Positions 24,412 through 31,769 of a stretch of DNA of 31,827 bases are shown piece after piece. The stretch is taken from contig DCQM01000046.1 of the NCBI GenBank assembly GCA_002323895.1, positions 56,503 through 88,329 on the forward strand, given 5' to 3'. Each line of letters starts with the position of its first letter. Position 1 is the first letter of the stretch. The DNA is from Akkermansiaceae bacterium UBA1518. GTDB taxonomy: Bacteria > Verrucomicrobiota > Verrucomicrobiia > Verrucomicrobiales > Akkermansiaceae. The position numbers and the translations under genes are program-made. The notes below the pieces were generated by a model, which ran no database searches, had not been told where the DNA came from, and was given only the letters and a program-made list of their open reading frames with translations.

Positions 24412-26004
24412 ATGATCCAAAAAATCAAAAACGCGCTTGGCCTGACCAGTGTTGACCCTCGCGAAGGGCGCACCATCATTGTCAACTCAGAAACACTTGA
24501 ACGCCGGACCGCCCTTCTTGAGGATGGTGTCCTCGAAGAATATAATGTCGAACGTAATGGCGACGACAACATCGTCGGCGGAATCTTCAAGGGCCGTGTC
24601 AAAAATATCGAACAAGGCCTAAAAGCCATGTTTGTTGATATTGGCCTCGATAAAAATGCCTTCCTTCACTTTTGGGATGCTATCCCAGCCGCACTCGATG
24701 GAGGTCTTGAAGAAATCCGTCGTGAAGGACGGCCACAAAAAAAACAAAAGAAAATCACTTCGAAGGACATCCCAAGTATTTACCCAGTCGGCTCAGAAAT
24801 CATGATTCAGGTGTCGAAAGGTGCAATCGGCAACAAGGGACCAAGGGTGACGACTAACATCTCACTTGCGGGTCGCTATCTCGTTCTGATGCCTTATTCC
24901 GATCAATTCGGAATTTCGCGACGCATTGACGATCCAAAGGAGAGACAACGCCTTCGTAAAATCATGCAGCGCCTGAGTGTTCCTGAGGGCATGGGCATCA
25001 TTATGCGCACAGTCGCCACCAGCACCCGCGCCCGCCATTTCGTTCGTGACCTTGCGATGCTCCTAGAACAATGGGAACAAGTCGAAGACATCAGAAATAA
25101 CAAAAGCGCTCCGGCTTGCTGTTTCCGAGAACCTGATCTTGTGGAAGGAACTGCTGCAAATTTCCTCACAGACGAAGTTGATAAAATTATTTGTGATGAC
25201 GAAAAAACAACCGCACACATTCGCGAGATTGCCGCAAAGGTCTCGCGTCGAGCCAAGCGTAAGATCCACTACCTTTACTCCAAACAGACTATTTTTGAAC
25301 GATTTGGTATTCAAAAGCAAATCGACGAGGCCTTCATGCGCCAAGTTTGGCTTCCGTGCGGTGGCTACATCGTCATTGATGAGACTGAAGCTCTAATTTC
25401 TGTCGACGTTAATACTGGGCGAAACCGAGGATCAAAAGACGTTGATAAAGTTCTGCTTCAAACAAATGTTGAAGCTGCCGAAGAAGTCGCTCGGCAACTG
25501 AGACTTCGTAATATTGGGGGCCTTGTTGTAGTTGATTTTATTGATATGCGACATCGCCGTGACCAACAGGCTGTCTATCGAGCGATGAAGGAGCGACTCA
25601 AACGGGACAAGGCAAAAACCCAAGTTCTTCAGATTTCATCTGTTGGACTCATGGAAATGACACGTCAACGATTGAACGAGAGCCTCCTCGACTCAACTCT
25701 CGAGCCCTGCACCTATTGTCAAGGGCGCGCTCGGATTAAGACGACAATGTCTATGAGTATTGAAATCCAACGTCGACTCAATACCGTAATTCAACGCCAG
25801 AAGGAAAATGACGAAGACGGAGATCTGATTGTTATGGTCAATACCGATGTTTTAAATCGCTTTAAGTCCGAGGATTCTAAGATCCTCATGGAACTAGAAC
25901 GCTCACATAGCGGGCGACTAATCTTCAGGAGCGACGCTAATCTTCACAGGGAGCGTTTCGCAATCATTGACGCCAAATCTGAAAAGCCTATTGTCCAGTA
26001 TTAA
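24412..26004 (+). CDS. rng: Ribonuclease G/E family endoribonuclease
   Basis: A 530-residue single-strand-specific endoribonuclease for rRNA maturation and mRNA decay. It has an S1 domain near the N-terminus (GGIFKGRVKNIEQGLKAMFV with DIGLDKNAFLH), then the DNase I-like catalytic region with metal-binding Asp332 (ISVDVNTG) and Asp375 (VVVDFIDM), spaced 43 residues as in E. coli RNase E. The zinc-link CTYC follows (Cys433, Cys436), 58 residues after the second aspartate, as in RNase E. There is no long disordered degradosome scaffold, so RNase G-like is the better label. It follows PBP2 by 38 bases; the mre-rng linkage is also found in E. coli. Confidence 0.95.
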   Translation: MIQKIKNALGLTSVDPREGRTIIVNSETLERRTALLEDGVLEEYNVERNGDDNIVGGIFKGRVKNIEQGLKAMFVDIGLDKNAFLHFWDAIPAALDGGLEEIRREGRPQKKQKKITSKDIPSIYPVGSEIMIQVSKGAIGNKGPRVTTNISLAGRYLVLMPYSDQFGISRRIDDPKERQRLRKIMQRLSVPEGMGIIMRTVATSTRARHFVRDLAMLLEQWEQVEDIRNNKSAPACCFREPDLVEGTAANFLTDEVDKIICDDEKTTAHIREIAAKVSRRAKRKIHYLYSKQTIFERFGIQKQIDEAFMRQVWLPCGGYIVIDETEALISVDVNTGRNRGSKDVDKVLLQTNVEAAEEVARQLRLRNIGGLVVVDFIDMRHRRDQQAVYRAMKERLKRDKAKTQVLQISSVGLMEMTRQRLNESLLDSTLEPCTYCQGRARIKTTMSMSIEIQRRLNTVIQRQKENDEDGDLIVMVNTDVLNRFKSEDSKILMELERSHSGRLIFRSDANLHRERFAIIDAKSEKPIVQY

Positions 26005-26022
26005 CCTTTGTTGTTTTTCAAA

Positions 26023-27000
26023 ATGATCATCCCGATTCTACGCAGCATATTAGTGGGGATCGGGGTATTGATTTTTGTCACTCTCACCTCTTGTTCCGCT
26101 CAAAACCCCGTGACCAAGCAGGCAAAAATACGGCTGAGCAAAACGACTTTCCACTCTTTTGATGGGGCAGAATTTCCTTATACTAAGTGGTCCTCCAAGG
26201 AGGGATCCAAAATAGTAATCATTGGAGTTCACGGCATCAGCGGTGCAGCTTCGGACTTTCGGCCTCTGGCCAAACATATCTTAGCCAAACATCCTAATAT
26301 AACGCTTTACGGCGCCGAAACACGGGGACAAGGCAAAGACCCTATTAAAGAACGACGTGGCCATATTCACAATCGAGAAGAATGGTTCAAAGACCTGACG
26401 ACCTTCACGAGCCTAGTCCGTAAACGACACCCAAAAGCGAAGATTATCTGGTGCGGCGAAAGCATGGGCTCACTCATTGTTCTCCATACCTATGCGAAGA
26501 TCAAAAAACACGGAGTCCGCTGCGACGCCATGATCCTAGCATCACCCATAACTGATATTCGTTCTGATTTCCCACAATGGAAAATCTCAGCCGCAAACCT
26601 TGCCGGATTTCTCTTTCCCAAAGCAAGAGTTTCACTAGAAAGCCTCTCGGGGCGGGATGAAGTCCGGGTGACTAAGAACACGATCCACCAAAACCAGGCG
26701 GCCACCAACTCATACCATATTCGCAAACACACTCTCCGACTACTCACCACTCTGGGTAAAATGATGCAAACTTCCCGGGAAGCTTCCCAAAAACTTGATC
26801 TTCCACTTTTAGTTCTTCATGGAGGGAAAGATGTTTTTTCTGACCCCAAAGACGTTAAACGATTTTTTGAGGGACTTCCGGAAAAAACTCATGCCACCAG
26901 AAAATTCTACCCTGAGAGCTTTCACCTTCTCTTTCACGACCACCAAAGCGATAAGGTTGTCGCTGACATAACCACTTGGATTAATAAACTTCCGGAGTGA
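26023..27000 (+). CDS. Lipoprotein alpha/beta hydrolase (lysophospholipase/monoacylglycerol lipase-like)
   Basis: A 325-residue serine hydrolase. ATG 26023 gives MIIPILRSILVG followed by a hydrophobic segment ending in VTLTSCSAQ, a plausible lipoprotein signal with Cys24 as the lipidated residue; an upstream TTG is less likely. The catalytic core shows VGVHGISG-like oxyanion (IIGVHGISGAASDF), the RGQG motif typical of monoacylglycerol lipase-type enzymes (ETRGQGKDP), the nucleophile elbow GESMGS, the acid region HGGKDVFSDP, and the late histidine in SFHLLFHD. It would act at the membrane or in the periplasm on a lipid-like ester. It is the last gene of the mre block, followed by a terminator-like hairpin. 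Confidence 0.88.
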   Translation: MIIPILRSILVGIGVLIFVTLTSCSAQNPVTKQAKIRLSKTTFHSFDGAEFPYTKWSSKEGSKIVIIGVHGISGAASDFRPLAKHILAKHPNITLYGAETRGQGKDPIKERRGHIHNREEWFKDLTTFTSLVRKRHPKAKIIWCGESMGSLIVLHTYAKIKKHGVRCDAMILASPITDIRSDFPQWKISAANLAGFLFPKARVSLESLSGRDEVRVTKNTIHQNQAATNSYHIRKHTLRLLTTLGKMMQTSREASQKLDLPLLVLHGGKDVFSDPKDVKRFFEGLPEKTHATRKFYPESFHLLFHDHQSDKVVADITTWINKLPE

Positions 27001-27013
27001 GGCATAGACATTC

Positions 27014-27037
27014 CCCTCTCTTGAGGGAGTTATTTTT
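27014..27037 (+). terminator. Rho-independent terminator after the mre-rng-hydrolase block
   Basis: CCCTC (27014-27018) and GAGGG (27023-27027) form a 5-bp stem with a TCTT loop, followed by a T-rich tail AGTTATTTTT to 27037. It lies 13 bases after the hydrolase stop and fits the end of the operon. Confidence 0.55.
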
Positions 27038-27133
27038 CATGCGCTTCCCAAAACTGCTCTTCTTTTGGAAGAAAACACGGGGACTAGAAAACAACATCTC
27101 GCCCAAAGAAGACTAATGTTTTAATCTTCCCCC

Positions 27134-28099
27134 ATGGCAGCAGGCGGAAAACGAAGGGTCATCGAGAGCATCACCGTTCAGGAATTTCTGGAACGACACG
27201 GTGATGACCTCGAATTAAGTACTGAGCACCCAGTAACCGGGCTCGATCGGGTGATTGAAGAGCCCGCGGTCAACCGCCCGGGGCTCGCCTTAGCGGGCTT
27301 TATCGACTACTTTGCCAAAAAGCGGATTCAGGTTCTGGGAAATTCAGAGAATTCCTATCTTGAAAAACTCTCGGACGAACTTTGTCTTGAGCGCTTCACA
27401 ATTCTTTGCGAGCAAGATATCCCCTGCCTTATCATTGCCCGCGGACATGATCTCTCGCCTGTTCTCAAAGAAGTAGCTCGAGAGAAAAATATCGCTATCC
27501 TACACACCCCTCGACCAACTATGTCGTTACTTAACGCTGCGACCATTAGCCTCGAAAATGATTTTGCCCATCGCACCGCCCTTCACGGCTGCATGGTCGA
27601 CTATCGAGGTATTGGCGTTTTAATAATGGGAGAAAGCGGATCGGGAAAAAGTGAGACCGCAATTGGGCTATTGGAAAAAGGGGCCGCACTTGTCGCTGAT
27701 GATTCGGTTCAGCTAAAGCAAATTAGTGGGGAGCTCTCGGCAAGCGCAAAGGACTTCGCAAGAGGCTATTTGGAGATGCGAGGTATTGGCATCATCAATG
27801 TTGCTAATCTGTATGGTCTATCAGCTATTCGACCAGAGAAACGGCTAGACTTGGTAGTAGAATTAAAATCAGCAAACGATCTCAACAAAGTAGATCGAAT
27901 TGGGATATCGCAGAAAAAAATGCAAATTCTTGATGTGGAGATTCCTCTTGTCGAGATCCCAGTAGCTGCAGGAAGAGACACAGCGAGACTGATTGGAGTA
28001 GCGGCACTTGATCTCCAACTCCGAAAAATCGGCTACGACATGGCTGACGAGTTCAACCAAAGACTTCTTTCTCAAATGAACCTCAATCCAGATGGCTAG
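27134..28099 (+). CDS. hprK: HPr kinase/phosphorylase
   Basis: A bifunctional enzyme that phosphorylates HPr on a serine using ATP or pyrophosphate and reverses it by phosphorolysis, coupling sugar uptake status to regulation. The 321 residues have an N-terminal non-catalytic domain and a catalytic domain with His151 in LHGCMVDYRGIGVLIMG, Walker A GESGSGKS (166-173), the conserved VADD (187-190) and the HprK signature LEMRGIGIINV (about 204-214). No HPr, enzyme I or PTS permease is in the window, as is common for the stand-alone regulatory version in non-Firmicutes. Its stop region overlaps the GIY-YIG gene by 8 bases, so the two are co-transcribed. Confidence 0.95.
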   Translation: MAAGGKRRVIESITVQEFLERHGDDLELSTEHPVTGLDRVIEEPAVNRPGLALAGFIDYFAKKRIQVLGNSENSYLEKLSDELCLERFTILCEQDIPCLIIARGHDLSPVLKEVAREKNIAILHTPRPTMSLLNAATISLENDFAHRTALHGCMVDYRGIGVLIMGESGSGKSETAIGLLEKGAALVADDSVQLKQISGELSASAKDFARGYLEMRGIGIINVANLYGLSAIRPEKRLDLVVELKSANDLNKVDRIGISQKKMQILDVEIPLVEIPVAAGRDTARLIGVAALDLQLRKIGYDMADEFNQRLLSQMNLNPDG

Positions 28100-28364
28100 T
28101 GAGCCCCCATGGTCTGTCTATCTGATTCGTTGTGGCGATGATTCACTTTACTGCGGTATTTCAAACAATGTCGCACGGCGTCTGACAGAGCATCAATCGC
28201 AGGGCCCAAAGTGCGCCAAATATTTACGGGGGCGAACTCCGTTTGATTTGGTCTATGAAAGGGTGATTGGTACACGAGCAGAGGCGTCAAGCGAGGAATA
28301 CAGGATCAAACAACTTTGCCGTAAAGCAAAAGAAATTCTTATTGCTCAAAAAAATTCCTCTTAA
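28092..28364 (+). CDS. GIY-YIG family protein (YhbQ/UPF0213-like)
   Basis: A 90-residue single-domain GIY-YIG nuclease-fold protein. The motif pair reads SVYLIRCGDDSLYCGIS (GIY as VYL, YIG as YCG), followed by NNVARRLTEHQ with the conserved Arg, and KYLRGRTPFDLVYER, with the conserved Glu in the ASSEEYRIK block. Members are putative structure-specific nucleases or accessory repair proteins; the true substrate is not known. It overlaps hprK by 8 bases. Confidence 0.9.
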   Translation: MASEPPWSVYLIRCGDDSLYCGISNNVARRLTEHQSQGPKCAKYLRGRTPFDLVYERVIGTRAEASSEEYRIKQLCRKAKEILIAQKNSS

Positions 28365-28419
28365 GGATAATGCTAATTCAAAGTGCAAACTTAAAAATAT
28401 ACGGTATCTTGTTCGATCC

Positions 28420-28938
28420 ATGAACGGTCGAGTAATTCCCCTAGTTAGTTTTCTGTGCCTTTTAACTCATTGCTCCTCGACGCCTCCTGGCTCCTCGTTA
28501 GGACCTTCAACTCTCCCAATCCTTTCAAACCCGACCCGAGCTAATGCCTGGGGAGCCCCCAAGAAAACCAAAACAAGTGACGGTTATATCCTTCTTTACA
28601 TTAATCCTGCCAACAACAAAGAAAAGCTCACGATTACCGGGTCAAGTGAGCTCATGTTCTTTCTTCTTTATCCTCCCCATCTGAGAGGCACTCTCATCAT
28701 TAATGGCAAGACAGCCCAGATCGATGAAGCACAACTCTGGAAAAAGGCACTGGTCGCGGAGCAAACCGTAAAGTGGTATCACGCCCACCTACCCTCGACG
28801 CACTACGGTAGTATCTTTCGGACCTTAGGAACGGAGCTCAAGGATAGCTCGGGAAAAATCGGCCAATATCGCATTGAAGTTGAAGGGACAAAAAACCAGA
28901 TGCGAAACTGGCTTTCAGAGCTACGTTTCGGAAAGTAA
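28420..28938 (+). CDS. Small exported protein, possibly a lipoprotein, coupled to the SDR gene
   Basis: A 172-residue protein that I do not recognise. ATG 28420 gives MNGRVIPLVSFLCLLTHCSS, a signal sequence ending in LTHC, which is a weak lipobox with Cys18 as the candidate lipidated residue; a longer upstream start would put a non-signal tail in front. The mature part begins with a Pro/Ser-rich segment, then a DGYILLYINPANNKEKLTI stretch and a likely beta-rich domain with WYHAHLPSTHYG, ending EGTKNQMRNWLSELRF. No enzyme motif is seen. Its TAA overlaps the SDR start (TAATG), implying translational coupling and a common role. Confidence 0.7.
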   Translation: MNGRVIPLVSFLCLLTHCSSTPPGSSLGPSTLPILSNPTRANAWGAPKKTKTSDGYILLYINPANNKEKLTITGSSELMFFLLYPPHLRGTLIINGKTAQIDEAQLWKKALVAEQTVKWYHAHLPSTHYGSIFRTLGTELKDSSGKIGQYRIEVEGTKNQMRNWLSELRFGK

Positions 28939-29675
28939 TGAATGGACCGAAAACTGCTCTTATCACCGGGGCCAATGGAGGAATTGGATCAGCTTTATCC
29001 CGTAAGCTTCACTCCGCTGGAACCCGCCTTGTCATAGCCGGAAGAAACGAGGGCGCGCTAAGAGATCTTTCGTCTGACTTGGGTGTCAAATCTCTTGTCT
29101 GTGATTTCACTCAGCCCGATGAGGTCGCCTCCTGTGTTACCTCAGCAATCGAAGAACTCGGTGACATTGAAGCGGTCGCTCATTGTATCGGTTCAATCCT
29201 CCTTAAACCGGCGCATCTAACCTCGATCCCCGACTGGAACTCTGTCATCGATACAAATCTGAACTCAGCCTTCTATCTCCTCCACAACTTAGGAAGACCC
29301 ATGAGTAAATCCGGCGGCTCCATTGCTTTTGTCACCTCAGCCGCAGCTGAAAAAGGCCTCTCCAACCACGAGGCAATCGCATCAGCAAAGGCTGGTCTTG
29401 CAGGACTCACCCGCTCAGCAGCCGCGACCTACGCGAGAAACCAACTACGGATCAACTGTGTCGCACCAGGACTCACAGACACCCCACTTGCAGCCCCGAT
29501 TACCAATAATGAGTCAGCACGCAAATTTTCTGAAGCGATGCACCCACTTGGCCGGCTTGGAACTCCCAGTGAAGTTGCCAGCGCCCTCTTCTTTCTCCTT
29601 TCACCAGATAACAACTGGATAACTGGGCAATCGCTTTCGGTAGACGGCGGACTCTCTTCCCTACAGACCAAGTAG
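28938..29675 (+). CDS. Short-chain dehydrogenase/reductase fold protein lacking the catalytic tyrosine
   Basis: A 245-residue Rossmann-fold SDR. The cofactor motif TGANGGIG (10-17), the Asn of the active site (Asn107 in DTNLNSAF) and Ser134 (FVTSAAA) are present, followed by NHEAIASAKAGLAGLTRS. In the usual YxxxK arrangement, Lys151 is kept but the tyrosine position is Ile147; the nearest polar residue is His144. The C-terminal INCVAPGLTDTPL and VDGG blocks are normal. The missing tyrosine means that either its chemistry is altered or it acts as a binding or regulatory protein. I believe a similar NHEAIA-type subfamily exists but cannot confirm it here. It is coupled to the small exported protein gene upstream. 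Confidence 0.87.
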   Translation: MNGPKTALITGANGGIGSALSRKLHSAGTRLVIAGRNEGALRDLSSDLGVKSLVCDFTQPDEVASCVTSAIEELGDIEAVAHCIGSILLKPAHLTSIPDWNSVIDTNLNSAFYLLHNLGRPMSKSGGSIAFVTSAAAEKGLSNHEAIASAKAGLAGLTRSAAATYARNQLRINCVAPGLTDTPLAAPITNNESARKFSEAMHPLGRLGTPSEVASALFFLLSPDNNWITGQSLSVDGGLSSLQTK

Positions 29676-29688
29676 ACGCCTACCAAGG

Positions 29689-30534
29689 CTATCCGCCGTG
29701 CCAATGGAGTTTCTTTCGAAGGGTCTCATAAAAAGAGTGTCCAGGGAGCCGCACCAATCTGAGGTTTGCGTCGTGGCAAGTGACTCTGACAACACTGTTT
29801 TTTTCAATTCGGAGAATATCCCGGCCATCAACTGAAAAAAGAATCGGTTCCTCTCCATCACCAGCCGGTGAAAGCTCAATCACAGATTTTTCACCGACCA
29901 CTAACGAGCGGTTACTCATACTGTGGGGGCAGATTGGGGTGATGACAAAGACTCCCGCGTGGGGACCAAGAAGGGGCCCACCTGCCGCCATTGAGTAGGC
30001 AGTGGACCCTGTCGGTGTCGCCACAATTAATCCATCGGCTCGATAATGATTTAAAAGCTCCCCATCCACTCTTGCTTCGAGCGAAACCAAGCGACCAGTC
30101 TCTCCCCGCATCAACACCGCTTCGTTGAGAGCTAAAAATTGGTGTAACTCACCACCTTCCTCAGTCATCTCCACCTTCAGCATGCTTCGTTCAACGATAT
30201 TCATCTCTTCGTTAGCCAAATGATCGCCTAGCAAATCAATTTCCTCATCAGTGCAAGCTGTCAGAAAGCCAAGCGTCCCAATATTCACCCCTGCAATCGG
30301 AATCGGCCTAGGCCCTAAACGATGGAGGGTCTTAAGCAAGGTTCCATCCCCTCCAAGCGAAATGACAAGGTCAGCTCCATCGGCAAAGTCTAACTTGCCC
30401 ACCTCTTCAATCAAACGTGCTGTTTCTTCTTCGAGAACGACCTCGATGCCACGCTCTAAAAGACATTCTCGAACATTTCGCACCGCCATCGGGGCGTCTG
30501 CCTTCCGGGGATGAGCAACGATAGCGACTTTCAC
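29689..30534 (-). CDS. nadK: NAD kinase
   Basis: Phosphorylates NAD to NADP using ATP or polyphosphate, the only route to NADP in most bacteria. The 281 residues have the catalytic GGDGTLLKT (61-69, Asp63), the NE/D motif LNEAVLMRGETG, and the glycine-rich DGLIVATPTGSTAYSMAAGGP family signature, with ITPICPHSMSNRSLVV following. Length is normal. It is convergent with the SDR gene (13 bases between stops) and divergent from the MoeB-like gene, with a palindrome in the shared upstream region. Confidence 0.97.
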   Translation of the reverse strand: MKVAIVAHPRKADAPMAVRNVRECLLERGIEVVLEEETARLIEEVGKLDFADGADLVISLGGDGTLLKTLHRLGPRPIPIAGVNIGTLGFLTACTDEEIDLLGDHLANEEMNIVERSMLKVEMTEEGGELHQFLALNEAVLMRGETGRLVSLEARVDGELLNHYRADGLIVATPTGSTAYSMAAGGPLLGPHAGVFVITPICPHSMSNRSLVVGEKSVIELSPAGDGEEPILFSVDGRDILRIEKNSVVRVTCHDANLRLVRLPGHSFYETLRKKLHWHGG

Positions 30535-30561
30535 GCCGCAACCCTAGCACTCACGCTGAAC

Positions 30562-30584
30562 TCAGGCAATCGTTCCTTGCCTGA
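30562..30584. promoter_or_regulatory. 8-bp perfect inverted repeat between nadK and the MoeB-like gene
   Basis: TCAGGCAA (30562-30569) and TTGCCTGA (30577-30584) are perfect inverted copies with a 7-base spacer, in the middle of the 77-base divergent intergenic region, 28 bases before the MoeB-like start. It resembles an operator for a dimeric regulator. A transcript from the left would form it as an 8-bp hairpin with no T-run. Confidence 0.4.
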
Positions 30585-30611
30585 CGAGAATTAACGCGAC
30601 ATCGTTGGCCC

Positions 30612-31715
30612 ATGCCATTGACACCGCAAGAAGCCGACCGCTACCAGCGACAAACTATGCTCAGAGAGCTCGGCGAAGCGGGACAAGAACGTCTCAGGAA
30701 TTCTTCGATTCTCTGCATCGGGAGCGGCGGATTGGGCTCACCAGCCCTTCTTTATCTCGCTGCCGCTGGCATTGGAAGAATTGGCATCATTGATCCTGAC
30801 TCGGTCGACCTGTCTAACCTGCACCGCCAAATCCTCCACGACACCGATCGCGTTGGCACCTCCAAAATGGAGAGCGCTAAGGCGAGGCTCCACCAAGTGA
30901 ACCCACATGTTGAGATTATCCTTCATGAAGGTCGCTTCGAGCCAGACAATTGCCTTGATCTACTGAGGCCTTACGACGCTGTTCTCGATGGCTCCGACAA
31001 CTTCCCGACTCGCTTCGCCGCAAATGACGCCGCATTTTTCCTCAAGAAACCTCTCATACATGGAGCCATCTTCCAATTTGAAGGACAAGTCACAGTCTTC
31101 GCACCCCATCTCGGCGGACCCTGCTACCGTTGCCTCCTTCCGGAGTCTCCACCCGAGGGAGCAGTCCCAACATGAAGCGAAGCAGGTGTCTTGGGCGTGC
31201 TCCCCGGAATCATTGGAAGCCTTCAAGCCATGGAAGCGATCAAACTTCTCGCGAATCTTGGACATCCCCCGCTTGGTCAACTGATTCACTATCGTGCCCT
31301 TCCGACCTTATTCCGGGAAATTAAAATCAAACCTGACCCAGACTGCCCACTTTGCGGAGACAACCCTACTATTACTAAACCCTTCACTGACAAAAAAGAA
31401 ATGACTGAGCTTCCCGAAATCACGACTCTTGAATTGCGTAAAATTCTTACCGATGGCTTTGAAGGCATCTTACTCGACGTTCGCGAACAGGATGAATACA
31501 TGATGGCGCATATCGAAGGATCCGAACTCCTGCCGCTTTCAGGCTGGCCCAGCTCTGCCGTCAACCTTCCCAAAGACGCAAAGTATTACGTCCACTGCGC
31601 AGCCGGAATGCGAAGCGCTAGAGCAGGAACCTGGATGCTTCAAAATGGTTTCTCAGACGTCACGAATGTCGCAGGCGGCATGAAACAATGGCTACAGGAA
31701 GAGCAAACATCCTAG
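30612..31715 (+). CDS. moeB: MoeB/ThiF-type adenylyltransferase fused to rhodanese, with in-frame TGA (likely Sec)
   Basis: An E1-like enzyme that adenylates the Gly-Gly end of a ubiquitin-like sulfur carrier (MoaD, ThiS or similar) and, through a fused rhodanese domain, can thiolate it, as in MoeZ/MOCS3 proteins. Read through one in-frame TGA, it is 367 residues: GSGGLGS nucleotide loop (37-43), HRQ (71-73), DGSDNFPTR (126-134), zinc pairs CYRC (Cys171/174) and CPLC (Cys245/248), and a rhodanese domain (about 265-365) with LLDVREQDEY and active CAAGMRS (Cys329). Zinc cysteine positions match E. coli MoeB within one residue. The TGA is codon 188, at the position of E. coli MoeB Cys187 and ThiF Cys184. 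Terminated there, the protein would lose half the zinc site and all of the rhodanese domain. The alternatives are a nonsense mutation or a base-call error. Confidence 0.85.
31173..31175 (+). other. Candidate selenocysteine-encoding TGA codon 188 of the MoeB-like gene
   Basis: The context is PEGAVPT-TGA-SEAGVLGVLPG; relatives have cysteine at this place (…VPxC-x-EAGVLG…). This cysteine is the conserved thioester/acyl-disulfide residue of the family, a redox-type position where Sec is biologically sensible. The frame is unchanged on both sides, so this is a single-codon event. No selA, selB, selC or selD is in the window. Confidence 0.6.
31176..31224 (+). promoter_or_regulatory. Candidate bacterial SECIS hairpin following the TGA
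   Basis: An apical loop CGTGCT (31196-31201), with GT at its second and third bases, starts 20 bases after the TGA. The upper stem pairs 31189-31195 with 31202-31208: six pairs including one G-U, with one T-C mismatch. A lower stem GAAGC (31179-31183) can pair with 31219-31224 (GCCUUC, one bulged C). Distance, loop size and the GU in the loop fit bacterial SECIS rules. This was folded by eye; GC-rich coding sequence can form such a hairpin by chance. Confidence 0.45.
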
Positions 31716-31736
31716 ATTTGCTACTCTGCTAACTAT

Positions 31737-31769
31737 AAAAAACTTAGTGCTCGATCGACTTTCACGAGC
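31737..31769 (-). terminator. Terminator-like hairpin for the right-edge minus-strand gene
   Basis: Read on the minus strand, GCTCG (31769-31765) and CGAGC (31753-31749) can pair around an 11-base loop, with ACTAAG then six Ts (31742-31737) after it. The hairpin overlaps the stop codon of the partial gene at 31762-31827. The stem is only 5 bp and the T-run begins six bases later, so this is moderate evidence. Confidence 0.4.

Noticed and set aside
27039..27116. 25-codon plus-strand ORF (starts MRFPKLLFFWKK) between the hydrolase and hprK
   Set aside because: It begins right after a terminator-like hairpin, has no clear ribosome binding site, and is too short to support without conservation data.
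28267..28419. N-terminal extension of the small exported protein starting inside the GIY-YIG gene
   Set aside because: It would place about 50 polar residues before a clear signal sequence and overlap the upstream gene in another frame; ATG 28420 is far more consistent.
31173..31175. Frameshift as the cause of the split MoeB-like gene
   Set aside because: The upstream and downstream coding parts are in the same frame, so only a stop codon interrupts them; no indel is needed.
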